A stretch of 38,379 bases of DNA from Lysobacterales bacterium (lineage in GTDB: Bacteria; Pseudomonadota; Gammaproteobacteria; Xanthomonadales; SZUA-36). Under the pieces are notes generated by a model that was not told where the DNA came from, made no database searches, and saw only the letters and a list, made by a program, of their open reading frames with translations. Shown here one piece after another: positions 1 through 9,770 of the stretch (the first letter of the stretch is position 1; each line of letters starts with the position of its first letter). Position numbers and translations under genes: made by a program. The stretch lies in assembly GCA_029859505.1 (NCBI GenBank), contig JAOUCZ010000011.1, positions 1 through 38,379 of the forward strand, read 5' to 3'.

Positions 1-354
1 TTCAACAGCGCGAATCAGGCCCAGGTTACCTTCCTCAATCAGGTCCAACAACGGCAGACCCCGGTTGATATAGGCGCGGGCGACCTTAACGACCAGACGC
101 AGATTGGATTCAATCATACGCTGTCGACTGGCCATACAGCCTCCGAGCGCAGCACGCGACAACGACTTCTCTTCGTCGGCAGTCAGTAGCTGGGCACGTC
201 CAATTTCGCTCAGGTAAATTCGGGTTACATCACCATGATGCAACCTTTTTCGTTTGGCGCTGGCGTCCGCGGACTGCTCCAACTTGAGGTCCTTCTTCAC
301 AGACTTACCCGTCGGCCCAACCGTAGCCTTATGGCCACTATCTTCTTTTTTCAT
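1..354 (-). CDS. rpoS: RNA polymerase sigma factor RpoS, N-terminal part (cut by window edge)
   Basis: Stationary-phase / general stress sigma factor that directs RNA polymerase to stress promoters. Only the first 118 codons are in the window; the frame runs off the left edge. Reading from the ATG at 354, a charged Lys-rich tail of about 40 residues leads into TRIYLSEIG (region 1.2) and then [11 protein letters not shown] and [15 protein letters not shown] (start of region 2), the hallmark of primary-type sigma factors. The downstream position after nlpD and the short N-terminus before region 1.2 point to RpoS rather than RpoD. An AAAGG / GGGGGA stretch precedes the ATG. In related bacteria the main rpoS promoter lies inside nlpD; I could not pinpoint it here. 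The 220-bp gap to nlpD shows no clear hairpin. Confidence 0.93.
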   Translation of the reverse strand, partial: MKKEDSGHKATVGPTGKSVKKDLKLEQSADASAKRKRLHHGDVTRIYLSEIGRAQLLTADEEKSLSRAALGGCMASRQRMIESNLRLVVKVARAYINRGLPLLDLIEEGNLGLIRAVE

Positions 355-574
355 TCCCCCCGCCTTTGTTCACGTAGTCCAATAGTTCATATAATATCTG
401 GCTCATCGCTCACTAGCACGTCATGCCGCAACATGTCCCGACATGGATAAAACTTAACCATTTTGGCCGAAATCATTAACGAAATTATCACAATCGCAGC
501 CAAATGTCACAAACCCCAAGCCGTGTGACCCAAGACCTATTAGATATACAAAACGGGACACTTAATGTTGGTTA

Positions 575-1426
575 CTAATTTTTGGGAAGGTAGGTTAGTG
601 GATTGACCGGCTTGCCGAGGACGCGAATCTCGAAATGCAGAATTTGCTCATCACTACTGTTTCTGCCCATTTCAGCAATTTTCTGGCCCGACCAAACCTG
701 GTCTCCTTCCTTCACAAGACGAACCCGATTGTGGGCATAGGCACTTAGCATTTTTTCACTGTGCTTAATGATAATCAATTCACCGTAACCAATCAGACCA
801 TTTCCACTGTAAACCACTTGACCGGCTGACGATGAAATAACAGGCTGACCTTCCTTACCGGCAATATCCAGACCGTTTCGTGCCGGGTCACCAGCCACAA
901 ACCCCCTGATTACACGTCCGCTGGTGGGCCACTTCCAACTTTTTGGATCTGCTTTCTTAGCGCTTGTCGTTGATTTGGTTTCTTTAGTGTTGCCTGGAGT
1001 TGCCGCCGCTACGGTCTTTGCCGGTTTTGTGTTTGTACTGGTCGATGCTTTGGGTGTTTGCACCGTCTTTGTCGTTACCTGCCCCGGAGTCTTAACGGTG
1101 TTTATCTGCACCTTGGATGAACTATCGCGGCTACCACTGCCGGCGGCAGGTGATTTGAGGTGAATTTTTTGACCCGGGTAAATGGTGTAAGGGCTGGATA
1201 TTCCATTTTTCTTTGCTACATCCATTGGATCAAGTCCATAGCTGAAGGCAATCGCGTACAGCGTATCCCCCTTGCGGACGTAGTAACTCCCATCAGCATT
1301 CAGTTGGCGCTTCACAATGGTGGCAGATGACTTGGCAGCTGGAGGAGGCCGATGGTGACGGTGACAACCTTCCAGCAGAAACAGGCTGAGAACGGCCATC
1401 AACAGCAGAAACCTTTTGAGAACCAT
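575..1426 (-). CDS. nlpD: Murein hydrolase activator NlpD (LysM + degenerate M23/LytM lipoprotein)
   Basis: Outer-membrane lipoprotein that in relatives activates the septal amidase AmiC for daughter-cell separation. From the ATG at 1426 (283 aa) the product has a lipoprotein signal ending in LLEGC, a LysM domain (YYVRKGDTLYAIAFSYG to IYPGQKIHL), a Thr/Lys/Ala-rich linker and a C-terminal LytM domain (NGLDIAGKEGQPV, YGELIIIKHS, LSAYAHN, LHFEIRVLG). The first zinc-ligand His of active M23 peptidases is replaced (ARNGLDIAG), as in E. coli NlpD, so it should be a catalytically dead activator. CAGGA six bases upstream supports this start. An alternative ATG at 1459 forms a TGATG junction with the upstream gene and would add 11 residues before the lipoprotein signal. 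The gene sits between the yqaA-like gene and rpoS in a conserved order. Confidence 0.93.
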   Translation of the reverse strand: MVLKRFLLLMAVLSLFLLEGCHRHHRPPPAAKSSATIVKRQLNADGSYYVRKGDTLYAIAFSYGLDPMDVAKKNGISSPYTIYPGQKIHLKSPAAGSGSRDSSSKVQINTVKTPGQVTTKTVQTPKASTSTNTKPAKTVAAATPGNTKETKSTTSAKKADPKSWKWPTSGRVIRGFVAGDPARNGLDIAGKEGQPVISSSAGQVVYSGNGLIGYGELIIIKHSEKMLSAYAHNRVRLVKEGDQVWSGQKIAEMGRNSSDEQILHFEIRVLGKPVNPLTYLPKN

Positions 1427-1458
1427 GTAATCCTGAAAAGTACCGGCCACGAACTTCA

Positions 1459-2037
1459 TCAAGAGCTTACCTTCAAGATTACAAATACAATCACAGCGAG
1501 CGCAATTACTATCCAACCAATCAGGTCGACATACTTTCTCATCCGCGTCGCAAACTTCTCACCACCCAGTCTTATCAACGCGGCTACCAGGAAGAACCGC
1601 CCGCCTCTGCCAACCAGTGAGCCCCCGATAAATGCCAACAACGGCATTCCAACAACACCGGCGCTGATGGTAAAAACCTTATAAGGTATCGGTGTAAATC
1701 CGGCCAGCAAAATATACCAGAACCCCCATGTTTCAAATGCATCAACTGCTGATGTAAAAGTGCCGGCATAGTGGGATGCCATCAACCAGGGCTCTATCCA
1801 CCCAAAGGCAAGTTTGCCGATCAGGTATCCGGCCATACCACCGATCACCGAGGACAATGTACACACGGTCGCATATCGCCAGGCTTTCTTCACCTTGGCC
1901 AAACACATCGGTATCAACATCACATCCGGCGGTATCGGGAAAAAGCTGGATTCTGTAAAACTCAAAACAGCCAGGTATGCCGGTGCCCTGCGATGTGCCG
2001 ATAGTGCGATAACCCAATCATAGAGACGAAGGAACAT
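1459..2037 (-). CDS. YqaA/DedA-family (SNARE-associated) inner-membrane protein
   Basis: 192-aa polytopic membrane protein of the VTT/DedA (SNARE-associated Golgi) type, close to YqaA. Features seen: early FTESSFFPIPPDVMLIPM motif, re-entrant-like hydrophobic stretches, the conserved GFTPIPYKVFTISAGVVGMPLLAFIGGSLVGRG-type block (residues about 115-145; Pro, Tyr, Lys and Gly/Arg are the family signature) and a final C-terminal helix. Family members are implicated in lipid scrambling and proton-motive-force-dependent membrane homeostasis; the role of this one is not known. It is 17 bases downstream of pcm and its stop overlaps a possible nlpD start (TGATG), so it belongs to the surE-pcm-nlpD-rpoS transcript. 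The ATG at 2037 has only a weak ribosome site. Confidence 0.85.
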   Translation of the reverse strand: MFLRLYDWVIALSAHRRAPAYLAVLSFTESSFFPIPPDVMLIPMCLAKVKKAWRYATVCTLSSVIGGMAGYLIGKLAFGWIEPWLMASHYAGTFTSAVDAFETWGFWYILLAGFTPIPYKVFTISAGVVGMPLLAFIGGSLVGRGGRFFLVAALIRLGGEKFATRMRKYVDLIGWIVIALAVIVFVILKVSS

Positions 2038-2054
2038 ACCAGTATCAGCAGGCC

Positions 2055-2687
2055 TTAAGCCAGCCCACTGAGTAAAGGCACAAATACCACTGCACCCAGG
2101 TCGGTTTCGTCAAAACCGTCCTCCAGACGCCGCACGGTGATCAGGCGTTGTTGACCATTCCGCTCGACCGGCATCACCAGCAAACCACCTACCCGGAGTT
2201 GTTCCAGTAGTTCCTCTGGAATACTTTGCGCCACTGCGGTCACCATGATGCCATCGAAAGGAGCCTGGCTCGGCCAACCCAAATGACCATCAGCATAACG
2301 GACATAAATATTATTCAGACGCAGGTTATGAAATCTCCGGCGGGCAAACTTTAATAACTCATCAATTCGTTCAACCGTGAATACCTTTGAAACCAGCTGA
2401 GACAAAATGGCCGCCTGGTAACCGGAGCCGGTACCCACTTCAAGCACCTTTTCCGGTTGACCGCCATCCAGAATCGCTTCAGTCATACGCGCAACTATCC
2501 AGGGCTGAGAGATGGTTTGGCTTTGTCCGATTGGCAATGCCGTGTTTTCATAAGCCCTGCTGGAGAGCGCCTCATCGACAAACTTGTGACGGGGAATCTG
2601 GGTGATCGCCTTCAGTACCCGCTCATCACTGATACCTTCCTTCCTCAATGTCTGCACAAGACGATCACGTGTACCCTGGGAAGTCAT
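2055..2687 (-). CDS. pcm: Protein-L-isoaspartate O-methyltransferase
   Basis: SAM-dependent cytosolic repair enzyme that methylates L-isoaspartyl residues in aged proteins. The product (210 aa from the ATG at 2687) has PRHKFVDEAL, the YENTALPIGQSQTISQP block characteristic of PCMT, the SAM-binding VLEVGTGSGYQ loop and the C-terminal LGAVVFVPLL. The start MTSQGTRDRL matches the usual pseudomonad-type N-terminus; an upstream ATG at 2732 overlaps the surE stop (ATGA) and would add 15 atypical residues, so it is kept only as an alternative. Adjacent surE and pcm are a classic stationary-phase survival pair. Confidence 0.95.
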   Translation of the reverse strand: MTSQGTRDRLVQTLRKEGISDERVLKAITQIPRHKFVDEALSSRAYENTALPIGQSQTISQPWIVARMTEAILDGGQPEKVLEVGTGSGYQAAILSQLVSKVFTVERIDELLKFARRRFHNLRLNNIYVRYADGHLGWPSQAPFDGIMVTAVAQSIPEELLEQLRVGGLLVMPVERNGQQRLITVRRLEDGFDETDLGAVVFVPLLSGLA

Positions 2688-2728
2688 CCCGATACCACGA
2701 TCATTGCTATGGAGCTTGCGTTTATGAA

Positions 2729-3517
2729 TCATGAAATGTCTGTTTCCTGCTCCGAACCTGTTTCGATTGCGGTCACCCAGCCTGCGACCTTATCCAGCGC
2801 CTGGTAACGGGTCAGGTCAACGTGGATCGGGGTCACCGAAATATATTTACGCCTGATCGCGTCGAAATCCGTGCCCGGCCCGGCATCCTGCTCCGCTCCG
2901 GCCGGTCCGATCCAGTACATGTCACGACCGCGGGGATCCATGGTTTTGACAACCGGTTCCGCCCGATGACGGTGCCCAAGACGTGTAACCTCAAAGCCCC
3001 TGATTTCCGACCACGGACAATCAGGTACATTGACATTGAGGATGGTATCCGCTGGCAACGGATCGCGCTGTAACTGTTTAACCAGACGTCTGGCCGCTTC
3101 ACCTGCGGTTTCATAATAGTGTGTTTCAGCATCCTCGCCAAGCACCAGTGAGACCGCAAGTGCCGGATAGCCAAGAAAGCGACCTTCCATTGCTGCTGCG
3201 ACTGTGCCGGAGTAAATAACATCATCACCGAGGTTTGCCCCCGCATTGATACCAGAAACTACAATATCAGGGTCCTCTGCCAGCAAGCCGGTTAATGCAA
3301 CGTGCACACAATCGGTAGGGGTACCGGAAACACGATAAATTCCAGTTTCCATCTCCTTGATCCGAATCGGGGCATCCAGTGTCAGTGAATTACTTGCACC
3401 ACTGCAGTTTTTGTCCGGAGCAACAATGGTTATACCACCCAAACCACGCATACTATCAGCCAGGACGCGAATACCGATGGCTTCAATGCCATCATCATTA
3501 CTAATTAGAAATTCCAT
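2729..3517 (-). CDS. surE: 5'/3'-nucleotidase SurE
   Basis: Metal-dependent survival-protein E nucleotidase acting on nucleoside monophosphates in the cytosol. The 262-aa product begins [13 protein letters not shown]; the paired Asp of NDDG bind the metal. [13 protein letters not shown] and [18 protein letters not shown] complete the conserved active-site motifs. It is the first gene of the surE-pcm-yqaA-nlpD-rpoS run. No clear Shine-Dalgarno is visible upstream of the ATG. The truD gene that often overlaps the surE start in gammaproteobacteria is absent: about 200 non-coding bases with an inverted repeat precede surE here. Confidence 0.95.
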   Translation of the reverse strand: MEFLISNDDGIEAIGIRVLADSMRGLGGITIVAPDKNCSGASNSLTLDAPIRIKEMETGIYRVSGTPTDCVHVALTGLLAEDPDIVVSGINAGANLGDDVIYSGTVAAAMEGRFLGYPALAVSLVLGEDAETHYYETAGEAARRLVKQLQRDPLPADTILNVNVPDCPWSEIRGFEVTRLGHRHRAEPVVKTMDPRGRDMYWIGPAGAEQDAGPGTDFDAIRRKYISVTPIHVDLTRYQALDKVAGWVTAIETGSEQETDIS

Positions 3518-3594
3518 CGAGGGTATTTAGTCCGGTCCGTGTTGAAAATCCTGCCTGCCATCCGCAAGTATGTCTGTTACGGCCTGACAAGTAT

Positions 3595-3656
3595 AAAGGA
3601 ACCTCTGATTTACTCATTCACGATTATTGCGTCCAGAGTAAATCACAGGCTCCTTT
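3595..3656. repeat. 21-bp imperfect inverted repeat with 20-nt loop
   Basis: Arms at 3595-3615 and 3636-3656 are reverse complements with two mismatches in 21; they begin AAAGGA and end TGATTTACTC. It lies between divergent surE and the Smr gene. There is no T-run typical of a terminator. It could be the fused ends of a small mobile element or an extragenic palindrome. A search for further genomic copies would decide. Confidence 0.6.
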
Positions 3657-3720
3657 CCTGCTTCATGGATGATATTGTACGGACTTCAGACAGCTTCTGA
3701 AACGCGGAATTGAGTGAAAC

Positions 3721-4263
3721 GTGGTTAAAAAACAAAAACAACAGCTTTTGGATGAAAATTTGTTTCGACAGGAGATGGCCGGTGTTGTACCACTCAAGAC
3801 CACGGCCAAGACGGAGTCAAAGAAGCCTCGCACTACCGCACCCACACACACAACAGAAGCTTTTGCAGTAAGTTCCGACGCGCCAGGCTCGGAGTTTGCA
3901 GATAACCTTAATGACATAACTGCAGAAGATGGTTCATCGCACCGGAAGAACGGAATTCAAAAACGGACGATGCAAAAACTGCGGAAAGGCCGTTTTACCC
4001 TTGGTGCAGAACTGGATATGCATAATATGACCGTCCAATCAGCTCACCCGGTTTTACTTCAATTTATTGCAGATGCGACTTCGAGATCGCTGGAATCGAT
4101 CAGGGTCATTCATGGTAAGGGCTTGCGTTCTGAGAACGGACCACGCTTGAAGATCATGACGCAACAGGTATTGCAGAATCACCCCAGGGTGCTGGCATAT
4201 ACACAATGTAAACCCGGTGATGGTGGAAGCGGTGCCGTTGATGTGTTGTTGAAATCTTCATGA
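3721..4263 (+). CDS. Smr-domain protein
   Basis: 180-aa protein with a C-terminal Smr (small MutS-related) domain. The first ~90 residues are polar, low-complexity and Lys/Thr-rich. The Smr core shows LDMHNMT (98-104, the LDxH motif) and VIHGKG (129-134), the two putative nuclease motifs. Smr domains bind or cleave nucleic acids; stand-alone gammaproteobacterial versions (YdaL/SmrA, SmrB types) include ribosome-collision endonucleases, but which role applies here cannot be read from sequence. The start is GTG at 3721: an in-frame TGA lies two codons upstream and the next Met is residue 19. Its stop overlaps the next gene start (ATGA), suggesting co-translation. Confidence 0.85.
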   Translation: MVKKQKQQLLDENLFRQEMAGVVPLKTTAKTESKKPRTTAPTHTTEAFAVSSDAPGSEFADNLNDITAEDGSSHRKNGIQKRTMQKLRKGRFTLGAELDMHNMTVQSAHPVLLQFIADATSRSLESIRVIHGKGLRSENGPRLKIMTQQVLQNHPRVLAYTQCKPGDGGSGAVDVLLKSS

Positions 4264-4595
4264 TTGAATTATTCCTCTTCCTGCTAGTGACGGGCTGTGT
4301 TGTCGCATGGTGGCAATTGATGCAAGGCAGGCATAAAGCCCACAGGGCTGCAAAGCAGGTTTGTGGCAATCATGGATTACAGTTACTCGATGATACTGTT
4401 TCACTCAGTTCGGTCACCTGGAACCGTGACAATTCAAACTCACGGGTTCAAGTCAATTACAGTTTTGAATTTGCTATCAATGGAGCCAAACGCAGGCGCG
4501 GGCTGGTAACCATTGGCTTTCCCGCATCGCTCAGTGTAACCCTGGATCTTGAAGAAGGGCGGTTAATTGAGAACCTGGGAAACACGCAAGGCTAG
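4260..4595 (+). CDS. DUF3301 small membrane-anchored protein
   Basis: 111-aa protein with one N-terminal membrane segment (MIELFLFLLVTGCVVAWW) followed by a soluble tail containing AAKQVCGNHGLQLLDDTVSL, a WNRDNSNSRVQVNYSFEF strand pair and LDLEEGRL near the end. This order matches the DUF3301 family, a gammaproteobacterial protein of unknown function. It overlaps the Smr gene by four bases (ATGA) and is probably translated with it. It runs tail to tail with sspB, 29 bases away, without an obvious strong terminator. Confidence 0.75.
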   Translation: MIELFLFLLVTGCVVAWWQLMQGRHKAHRAAKQVCGNHGLQLLDDTVSLSSVTWNRDNSNSRVQVNYSFEFAINGAKRRRGLVTIGFPASLSVTLDLEEGRLIENLGNTQG

Positions 4596-4624
4596 ACAAA
4601 TTCCAGGCAAACCAGTTTGTGCTT

Positions 4625-5026
4625 CTACTTGACGACTTTCAGGTGCGACCGGGACGGTGGATCATCTGAACCGCCCACCGGTGGTGGTGGTGAATCCTCT
4701 TCCTGAGCAAACATCATACCCTGACCATTCTCGCGGGCATATATGGCTATGACCGCTGCCATTGGCACAACGATATTATATGGATTACCGGAAAACCTGG
4801 CTTTAAAAAAGATGGTTTCGTTTTCCAACTGCAAGTTTTCAGTCGCACCAGCGGCGATATTCAGAACAACCTTACCCTTCTGAATCGTGTGATCCGGCAC
4901 ATCCACGCCCTCACTCTCAGCATCAATCAATACATGTGGAGTGAGGCCGTTATCGTTAATCCACTCGTACAGTGCACGTAGCAGATAAGGTCTGTTGGAG
5001 GTCATACCTTCCGGCGTAGAACTCAT
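4625..5026 (-). CDS. sspB: ClpXP protease specificity-enhancing factor SspB
   Basis: Adaptor that binds ssrA-tagged stalled-translation products and hands them to ClpXP. The 133-aa protein has the family start RPYLLRALYEWINDNGLTPH, the core strands with GKVVLNIA and FKARFSG, an acidic, Pro-rich flexible linker (EEDSPPPP) and the C-terminal ClpX-docking tail ending HLKVVK. GAGGTGG a few bases before the ATG is a good ribosome site. It follows sspA by about 30 bases at the end of the petABC-sspAB run, a conserved beta/gammaproteobacterial arrangement. Confidence 0.95.
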   Translation of the reverse strand: MSSTPEGMTSNRPYLLRALYEWINDNGLTPHVLIDAESEGVDVPDHTIQKGKVVLNIAAGATENLQLENETIFFKARFSGNPYNIVVPMAAVIAIYARENGQGMMFAQEEDSPPPPVGGSDDPPSRSHLKVVK

Positions 5027-5056
5027 CAGACCACCTCAATCTACGATACACATCAA

Positions 5057-5695
5057 TCAGGCCGCATTCAGAACCATTTCACGTTCGGCACGTGTCAGGC
5101 TGACCTTGAAAGACTTGCGTGATATCAAACGTTGTATATAACCCTGAACCGTTGCCCCCGGCTTGCCAAGGTTGATTCCATAGACCGGAAGACGCCAGAA
5201 CAGTGGTGCCAATGTGCAATCAACCAGACTTAACTCATCACCAAGAACGAAATCGGAATGTTTGAACAGATCATTCGCCGCAACAATACTTTCGGTCAGT
5301 TGCTGCCTTGCTTTGTCTGCTTCCGCGGGTTCAGCGTTCTCGATTTTGTCCGCCATGGGATACCAGTCCCGGATAACACGGTGATGGATCAGACGCAGGC
5401 GGGCACGAGAAACCGGATCCACCGGCATTAATGGCGGGTGTGGATAGCGCTCATCCAGGTAATCATTGATCACACCGGCGTTATGCAAAAGCAGGTCTCT
5501 GTCCACCAATGTAGGTGTTTCATTGTACGGATTCAGTTCCGCCAGGTCTGCGGCAGCAGAATCATCATCGGTTACGTTAATGATATCGACATTGATGCCT
5601 TTTTCTGCCAATACGAATCGTACCCTGTGACAGTGAATGCTACGGTCGGATGAGTAAAGTGCCATGGTGGAACGACCTTTTATTGCTGCTGTCAC
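5057..5695 (-). CDS. sspA: Stringent starvation protein A (GST-fold RNA polymerase-associated protein)
   Basis: RNA-polymerase-associated transcription factor of glutathione-S-transferase fold, involved in stationary-phase and acid responses in E. coli. Visible features: thioredoxin-like N-domain beginning MALYSSDRS and HRVRFVLAEKGI, the LNPYNETPTLVDRDLLL strand, and helical C-domain DYLDERYPHPPLMPVDPV and DFVLGDELSLVDCTLAPLFWRL. The start was set at GTG 5695 because AGGAG lies seven bases upstream and the resulting 212 aa equals the E. coli length; an upstream GTG at 5728 lacks a good ribosome site. Located between petC and sspB. Confidence 0.92.
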   Translation of the reverse strand: MTAAIKGRSTMALYSSDRSIHCHRVRFVLAEKGINVDIINVTDDDSAAADLAELNPYNETPTLVDRDLLLHNAGVINDYLDERYPHPPLMPVDPVSRARLRLIHHRVIRDWYPMADKIENAEPAEADKARQQLTESIVAANDLFKHSDFVLGDELSLVDCTLAPLFWRLPVYGINLGKPGATVQGYIQRLISRKSFKVSLTRAEREMVLNAA

Positions 5696-5749
5696 CAAAT
5701 TTCTCCTGTTGGCTTGGTTATCAGACACTGCGGTGTCTTCGGTATGCTA

Positions 5750-6496
5750 TTAATGTACATCGCGCCAATACTCTGCTTTTAACAGATAGGCGATAAAAGT
5801 GAAGAATGCCAGGAACAATATCACCCAAACACCAACGCCTTTACGTTTGAGCTTGGCTGGTTCACCTGTATAGTCAAGAAACGCCGCGATGTCCCGGGCT
5901 GTCTCTTCAAATTCTGCCGGGGACTGTATACCAGGCGTTGTCAGTTCAAAGTGGTCTATTACCTCATGGGTAAATCCACTTGCGTCAGTCTCCTGCCGGT
6001 AGACCGGTGTCTGGATGCCCTGCACTTGCCACAATACGTGAGGCATGGATGCATTTGGCAACATCGTGTTATTCCATGCACCATTCTCGTCCCGGTAAAA
6101 GCCCCGAAGATAAGAATACAACCAGTCTGCACCACGTGATCTTCCGATCAGCGACAGATCCGGCGGAGTTTTACCAAACCAGGCCATGGCCTGTTCAGGC
6201 TGCATTGCAATATCCATGGTCTCAGCAAACTTGGCATCTGAAAAAACCAGGTTTTCCATGACCATATCCTCAGTCAAATCGAGGTCTTCAGCCATGCGGT
6301 TATAACGCATATAGCTTAATGAATGGCAGCCCAAACAGTAATTTGCATACCATTTGGCACCACGCTGCAGAGAAGCAGTGTCATTGATGTTTGCACCTGA
6401 ATGTTCAACTCCAGCACCACCAGCTGCGATAACCGTGACACTCGACAAGGGCAGGAGAAAAACTGAGAAAAGCAGTGTTATGGCTAGTTTTTTCAT
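5750..6496 (-). CDS. petC: Cytochrome c1 of the bc1 complex
   Basis: Haem c subunit of ubiquinol:cytochrome c oxidoreductase (complex III); accepts electrons from the Rieske centre on the periplasmic side. The 248-aa product has a Sec signal peptide, CLGCH (C54, C57, H58) for covalent haem, then SLSYMRYNRMAEDL, a conserved Met-containing LPNASMPHVLW segment that likely provides the sixth ligand, and one C-terminal anchor helix (VWVILFLAFFTFIAYLL). ATG overlaps the petB stop (ATGA), so the two are co-translated. Followed 50-odd bases later by sspA. Confidence 0.96.
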   Translation of the reverse strand: MKKLAITLLFSVFLLPLSSVTVIAAGGAGVEHSGANINDTASLQRGAKWYANYCLGCHSLSYMRYNRMAEDLDLTEDMVMENLVFSDAKFAETMDIAMQPEQAMAWFGKTPPDLSLIGRSRGADWLYSYLRGFYRDENGAWNNTMLPNASMPHVLWQVQGIQTPVYRQETDASGFTHEVIDHFELTTPGIQSPAEFEETARDIAAFLDYTGEPAKLKRKGVGVWVILFLAFFTFIAYLLKAEYWRDVH

Positions 6497-7740
6497 CAGT
6501 GTGTCACCCGATCCGGCTCCGGTTTTGTTTTACCACCCGGACTCATGAAAAACAGCAGGACAAAAAACATGAAATAAACCAGCGTCCAGACTCTCATCTC
6601 CCAGGTTTGTGCGGGTGTTCCTTCCGCCATGCCAAGCAAACCAAGCCGTACAAACGCGATGGTAAACAAGGTCAAAAGCACTTTGTACCAGGTTCCCTTG
6701 TAACGGATGGATTTGACTGGTGAGCGGTCAAGCCACGGGAGGAAAAACAAAATCCCAACTGATGCACCCATCAATAACACACCCATCAGTTTGTCCGGCA
6801 CTGCTTTGAGAATCGCGTAAAACGGTGTGAAATACCAAACAGGTTTAATATGTTCCGGGGTCACCAGGGGATTGGCCGGTATAAAGTTATCGTGCTCAAG
6901 AAACAGTCCATTTGCTTCTGGCCACAGGAACAGGATAAAGGAGAACACGATAAGGAACATGCCAACTCCGAATATATCCTTAACCGTGTAATAAGGGTGG
7001 AACGGGATACCGTCCAGCGGTTTTCCGTCAGCATCCTTGTTTTTCTTGATTTCAATACCATCGGGATTATTGGAACCATTCTCACGTAAAGCCACCAGGT
7101 GCAACAGCACCAGACCCAACAGGGCCAGTGGCACCGCGATCACATGTAATGCAAAAAATCTGTTCAGGGTCGCATCGGATATAAAAAAGTCACCGCGAAT
7201 CCATTGTGTCAATGGCTCACCGATTTTTGGAATCGCTCCAAACAGGTTGATAATTACCTGTGCGCCCCAGTATGACATTTGTCCCCACGGCAGAATGTAA
7301 CCTAGGAACGCTTCGGCCATCAACGCCACATAGATAAACATACCGAAAACCCACAATAACTCGCGCGGTGCCTTGTGGGAACCGTACAGCAGACTGCGGA
7401 ACATGTGCAGATATATAAGGATAAAAAAGAACGAGGCACCGGTTGTATGCATATATCGAATCAACCAGCCCCAGTTTACATCACGCATGATGTACTCAAC
7501 CGAGGCAAAAGCCTCAGCCGCTGATGGTTTGTAATGCATCGCCAGCAGGATGCCGGAAAATATCTGGATAACCAGCACCAACAGGGCCAACGACCCCATG
7601 TAGTACCAAAAATTGAAATTTTTGGGGGCCATATACCCCGTCATCACGTTATTCCAGAAAGCACTTACCGGCAGACGGTCATCAAACCAGTTCAGAAGTG
7701 CGCCGGCTTGTTTGGAAAGGTTGCTTGCAACTTTGGCCAT
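6496..7740 (-). CDS. petB: Cytochrome b of the bc1 complex
   Basis: Eight-helix quinone-handling core of complex III, 414 aa. Two haem-ligand His pairs are visible: H in IRYMHTTG with LIYLHMFR, and H in FFALHVIAV with LLHLVAL. The Qo-site motif reads [11 protein letters not shown], a PVWY variant of PEWY that is normal for beta/gammaproteobacteria. [14 protein letters not shown] and [11 protein letters not shown] are typical. Its start overlaps the petA stop (TAATG) and its stop overlaps petC, giving a fully coupled petABC operon. Confidence 0.97.
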   Translation of the reverse strand: MAKVASNLSKQAGALLNWFDDRLPVSAFWNNVMTGYMAPKNFNFWYYMGSLALLVLVIQIFSGILLAMHYKPSAAEAFASVEYIMRDVNWGWLIRYMHTTGASFFFILIYLHMFRSLLYGSHKAPRELLWVFGMFIYVALMAEAFLGYILPWGQMSYWGAQVIINLFGAIPKIGEPLTQWIRGDFFISDATLNRFFALHVIAVPLALLGLVLLHLVALRENGSNNPDGIEIKKNKDADGKPLDGIPFHPYYTVKDIFGVGMFLIVFSFILFLWPEANGLFLEHDNFIPANPLVTPEHIKPVWYFTPFYAILKAVPDKLMGVLLMGASVGILFFLPWLDRSPVKSIRYKGTWYKVLLTLFTIAFVRLGLLGMAEGTPAQTWEMRVWTLVYFMFFVLLFFMSPGGKTKPEPDRVTH

Positions 7741-8336
7741 TACACTGCTCCCTTCGGACTAACGCCGATAATCAGGGTGTCATCATCAAGAAAGCTATAG
7801 GGTGGGATTCTCAAATTGGTCGGTGCCGGCACGCCCTTGAATACACGTCCGGACAAATCAAATTTGGATTTGTGGCAAGGGCAGTAAAATCCGCCATTCC
7901 AGTTCGCATCAAACGGCTGGGGACCAACCTGTGGGATCATTTGGGGGACACAACCCAGGTGAGTGCAATGCATGTTGACCACCAGAAACTCGGGATTCAA
8001 CGCACGCGGTTCACCATTGATATATTCCGGTTGCTCGGCATTTTGTGATTCCGGGTCCGCCAGGAAGTCATCTACCTTGGAAAGACCGGTAACCATTTCA
8101 TCAGTACGGCGTAACACACCAATAGTCTGACCGCGCCATTGTACTTTGAGCAACTGACCCTCTTTAAGTTTTTGGACGTTGACTTCCACCGGCACACCAA
8201 TTGCCTGCGCTCTCGCACTTGGCATCCATGATTTGATGAATGGCACCGCGGCAAAACCAACCCCAACTCCCCCTACAACAGTAGTGGTGGCGACCAGAAA
8301 CCTGCGTCGCCCTTTGTTTACGTCATCAGATGACAT
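7740..8336 (-). CDS. petA: Rieske iron-sulfur subunit of the bc1 complex
   Basis: [2Fe-2S] subunit that shuttles electrons from ubiquinol to cytochrome c1. 198 aa from ATG 8336, chosen because GGAG lies six bases upstream; an ATG four codons earlier lacks this. The N-terminus has a twin-arginine type signal/anchor (KGRRRFLVA then a hydrophobic helix). Cluster ligands are CTHLGC (C124, H126, C129) and [13 protein letters not shown] (C152, C154, H155). First gene of petABC-sspAB; the 254-bp gap to the divergent protease gene must hold its promoter, but I see no convincing -35/-10 pair for the minus strand. Confidence 0.97.
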   Translation of the reverse strand: MSSDDVNKGRRRFLVATTTVVGGVGVGFAAVPFIKSWMPSARAQAIGVPVEVNVQKLKEGQLLKVQWRGQTIGVLRRTDEMVTGLSKVDDFLADPESQNAEQPEYINGEPRALNPEFLVVNMHCTHLGCVPQMIPQVGPQPFDANWNGGFYCPCHKSKFDLSGRVFKGVPAPTNLRIPPYSFLDDDTLIIGVSPKGAV

Positions 8337-8530
8337 TAAGATCTCCAACAGAAAAACGCCCTATACAAGGACTATTACTCAAATTCGGGAAATACAAAAT
8401 CCTGTGATTCAAGCCAGCACTAAAGAACAGGTGGCTTGTAACTTTCGAAGCAATCATCCTGTTCCTCACCTGAACTAATCCGCTATTTTACCGAAACCGA
8501 CCATGCGAAACAAACGATTTGCCGATAGAA

Positions 8531-8558
8531 TTGCTGCTATGGGCTCTGGTTTTATGTA
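8531..8558 (+). promoter_or_regulatory. Possible sigma70-type promoter of the degS-like gene
   Basis: TTGCTG at 8531-8536 and TATGTA at 8553-8558 are separated by 16 bases and lie about 30 bases before the ATG at 8591. Both hexamers are imperfect matches, so this is only a candidate. Confidence 0.3.
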
Positions 8559-8590
8559 GAAAACCGGAATTGAAATAGAATTGGCGTAAA

Positions 8591-9739
<1,149 letters not shown>

Positions 9740-9770
9740 GCCGCGGACACCAGCAAGTTAAGCAATTACA

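Noticed and set aside
235-450. Plus-strand open frame overlapping the rpoS start
   Set aside because: Antisense to recognisable sigma-factor sequence, with no ribosome site or family match.
575-900. Missing zinc-ligand His in the NlpD LytM domain as a damaged enzyme
   Set aside because: The same loss is normal for NlpD/EnvC-type amidase activators.
6496-7740. PVWY instead of PEWY in cytochrome b as an anomaly
   Set aside because: PVWY is a known normal variant of the Qo motif in beta/gammaproteobacteria.
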